Shown one piece after another: positions 61,934 to 64,000 of a stretch of 64,000 bases of DNA. This DNA is from Micromussa lordhowensis. Its lineage: Eukaryota > Cnidaria > Anthozoa > Scleractinia > Lobophylliidae. Each line of letters begins with the position of its first letter. Within the stretch, counting starts at the first letter, position 1. The notes below the pieces were generated by a model that searched no databases, was not told where the DNA came from, and saw only the letters and a list, made by a program, of their open reading frames with translations. The stretch lies in assembly GCA_964020085.1 (NCBI GenBank), contig OZ026604.1:25203427-25267426 (forward strand), given 5' to 3'. Made by a program: the position numbers and the translations under genes.

Positions 61934-64000
61934 CCCAGGAGTGCTTTGGTGCCATTAGTTTGCCAAGTTGCGACACGCGTCAAGCTCGGCTAACGAGTCA
62001 GCCAGCCGGCCACGCCTGGGGATCTGCGGGCTGATTAGCATAGTGGGAGATTTCGCGCAGCTCCGATATTTCGCATTTGGACCCGGACCGACCCCGGGAG
62101 TGCTTTGGTGGTATTAGTTTGCAAAGTTGCGACGCGCGCAAAGTTCGGCTAATTAGCAAACGGGCTGGTTAGCATAGTGCGAGATGTCGCGCAGCTCCGA
62201 AACTTTGCATGTGGACCCGGACCCACCCCAGGAGTGCTTTGGTGCCATTAGTTTGCCAAGTTGCGACACGCGTCAAGCTCGGCTAACGAGTCAGCCAGCC
62301 GGCCACGCCTGGGGATCTGCGGGCTGATTAGCATAGTGGGAGATTTCGCGCAGCTCCGATACTTCGCATTTGGACCCGGACCGACCCCGGGAGTGCTTTG
62401 GTGGTATTAGTTTGCAAAGTTGCGACGCGCGCAAAGTTCGGCTAATTAGCAAACGGGCTGGTTAGCATAGTGCGAGATGTCGCGCAGCTCCGAAACTTTG
62501 CATGTGGACCCGGACCCACCCCAGGAGTGCTTTGGTGCCATTAGTTTGCCAAGTTGCGACACGCGTCAAGCTCGGCTAACGAGTCAGCCAGCCGGCCACG
62601 CCTGGGGATCTGCGGGCTGATTAGCATAGTGGGAGATTTCGCGCAGCTCCGATACTTCGCATTTGGACCCGGACCGACCCCGGGAGTGCTTTGGTGGTAT
62701 TAGTTTGCAAAGTTGCGACGCGCGCAAAGTTCGGCTAATTAGCAAACGGGCTGGTTAGCATAGTGCGAGATGTCGCGCAGCTCCGAAACTTTGCATGTGG
62801 ACCCGGACCCACCCCAGGAGTGCTTTGGTGCCATTAGTTTGCCAAGTTGCGACACGCGTCAAGCTCGGCTAACGAGTCAGCCAGCCGGCCACGCCTGGGG
62901 ATCTGCGGGCTGATTAGCATAGTGGGAGATTTCGCGCAGCTCCGATACTTCGCATTTGGACCCGGACCGACCCCGGGAGTGCTTTGGTGGTATTAGTTTG
63001 CAAAGTTGCGACGCGCGCAAAGTTCGGCTAATTAGCAAACGGGCTGGTTAGCATAGTGCGAGATGTCGCGCAGCTCCGAAACTTTGCATGTGGACCCGGA
63101 CCCACCCCAGGAGTGCTTTGGTGCCATTAGTTTGCCAAGTTGCGACACGCGTCAAGCTCGGCTAACGAGTCAGCCAGCCGGCCACGCCTGGGGATCTGCG
63201 GGCTGATTAGCATAGTGGGAGATTTCGCGCAGCTCCGATACTTCGCATTTGGACCCGGACCGACCCCGGGAGTGCTTTGGTGGTATTAGTTTGCAAAGTT
63301 GCGACGCGCGCAAAGTTCGGCTAATTAGCAAACGGGCTGGTTAGCATAGTGCGAGATGTCGCGCAGCTCCGAAACTTTGCATGTGGACCCGGACCCACCC
63401 CAGGAGTGCTTTGGTGCCATTAGTTTGCCAAGTTGCGACACGCGTCAAGCTCGGCTAACGAGTCAGCCAGCCGGCCACGCCTGGGGATCTGCGGGCTGAT
63501 TAGCATAGTGGGAGATTTCGCGCAGCTCCGATACTTCGCATTTGGACCCGGACCGACCCCGGGAGTGCTTTGGTGGTATTAGTTTGCAAAGTTGCGACGC
63601 GCGCAAAGTTCGGCTAATTAGCAAACGGGCTGGTTAGCATAGTGCGAGATGTCGCGCAGCTCCGAAACTTTGCATGTGGACCCGGACCCACCCCAGGAGT
63701 GCTTTGGTGCCATTAGTTTGCCAAGTTGCGACACGCGTCAAGCTCGGCTAACGAGTCAGCCAGCCGGCCACGCCTGGGGATCTGCGGGCTGATTAGCATA
63801 GTGGGAGATTTCGCGCAGCTCCGATACTTCGCATTTGGACCCGGACCGACCCCGGGAGTGCTTTGGTGGTATTAGTTTGCAAAGTTGCGACGCGCGCAAA
63901 GTTCGGCTAATTAGCAAACGGGCTGGTTAGCATAGTGCGAGATGTCGCGCAGCTCCGAAACTTTGCATGTGGACCCGGACCCACCCCAGGAGTGCTTTGG
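61934..64000 (+). repeat. Uniform array segment to the window edge
   Basis: Consensus units resume straight after the scrambled unit, with one change (GATATTTCG, C-to-T, near 62069). The last unit, from 63868, is cut by the window one base before half A is complete, so the array continues beyond the window. Confidence 0.85.

Larger units (their letters stand above)
1..64000 (+). repeat. 293-bp tandem satellite array, 218 units plus a partial unit
   Basis: The sequence is a head-to-tail array of one 293-bp unit, taken here to begin at GGTATTAGTTTGC. Unit starts fall at 1, 294, 587, 880 and so on; the last is at 63868, leaving 133 bp of an incomplete unit. An indel-free array would put that start at 63875. 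The 7-bp deficit is fully explained by the single-base indels I found: losses near 2830, 4736, 7911, 8836, 12011, 16745, 19674, 23482 and 50551, and gains near 2941 and 4385. All units lie in the same orientation, with no unrelated insertion. There is no gene in the array. Such arrays are typical of eukaryotic heterochromatin; rDNA spacer subrepeats are an alternative, but no rRNA sequence is present to support that. I do not recognise the satellite family. Confidence 0.97.

Noticed and set aside
1..64000. Telomere repeats or rDNA spacer subrepeats
   Set aside because: No telomeric hexamer or heptamer run and no rRNA sequence is present. The spacer reading cannot be excluded outside the window but has no support within it.

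Overview
The whole 64-kb window is one uninterrupted satellite-DNA array. A 293-bp unit is repeated head to tail on one strand. I count 218 complete units (1-63867) plus 133 bp of the next unit (63868-64000). I could support no protein gene, RNA gene, transposon, CRISPR array or origin. The short open frames are by-products of the repeat. The unit has stops in every frame, and 293 leaves remainder 2 on division by 3, so a frame cannot stay open from one unit to the next. The longer frames fall where a small indel or a stop-removing substitution happens to join two frames. An array this long and homogeneous indicates eukaryotic heterochromatin (centromeric, pericentromeric, subtelomeric, or on a B or sex chromosome). 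I do not recognise the family and cannot name the organism.

The unit is a diverged dimer. Half A is 134 bp and half B is 159 bp. They match at 114 of 134 aligned positions by hand count, and B carries 25 extra bp (or A lost them). Whole units are almost identical to one another, so the dimer, not the half, is what was amplified. The consensus unit is about 58% GC and is not depleted in CpG.

Layout by shared variants: 1-4384 is nearly uniform. 4385-12140 holds a 14-unit (4100-bp) tandem duplication. 12141-15219 is a mosaic of two variant groups. 15220-16744 is uniform. 16745-25021 has a 10-unit block present in full, enlarged and shortened versions that differ by exactly 879 bp. 25022-32249 is largely uniform, with about 3 kb showing no variant by eye. 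32250-35417 has 3-unit and 6-unit duplications. 35418-36833 is uniform. 36834-54791 is variant-rich, with shared variant groups recurring at exact multiples of the unit. 54792-61846 is uniform again apart from one 3-unit duplication. 61847-61933 is a scrambled half-unit of unchanged length. 61934-64000 is uniform.

The most notable signals are a repeated 3-unit (879-bp) duplication step seen in at least seven places, near-total absence of length change (net -7 bp in 64 kb), and the scrambled unit at 61.85 kb whose insertion and deletions cancel exactly. A weak resemblance of the halves to a tRNA gene, including an exact Pol III A-box consensus in half B, hints at a possible origin but is unproven.
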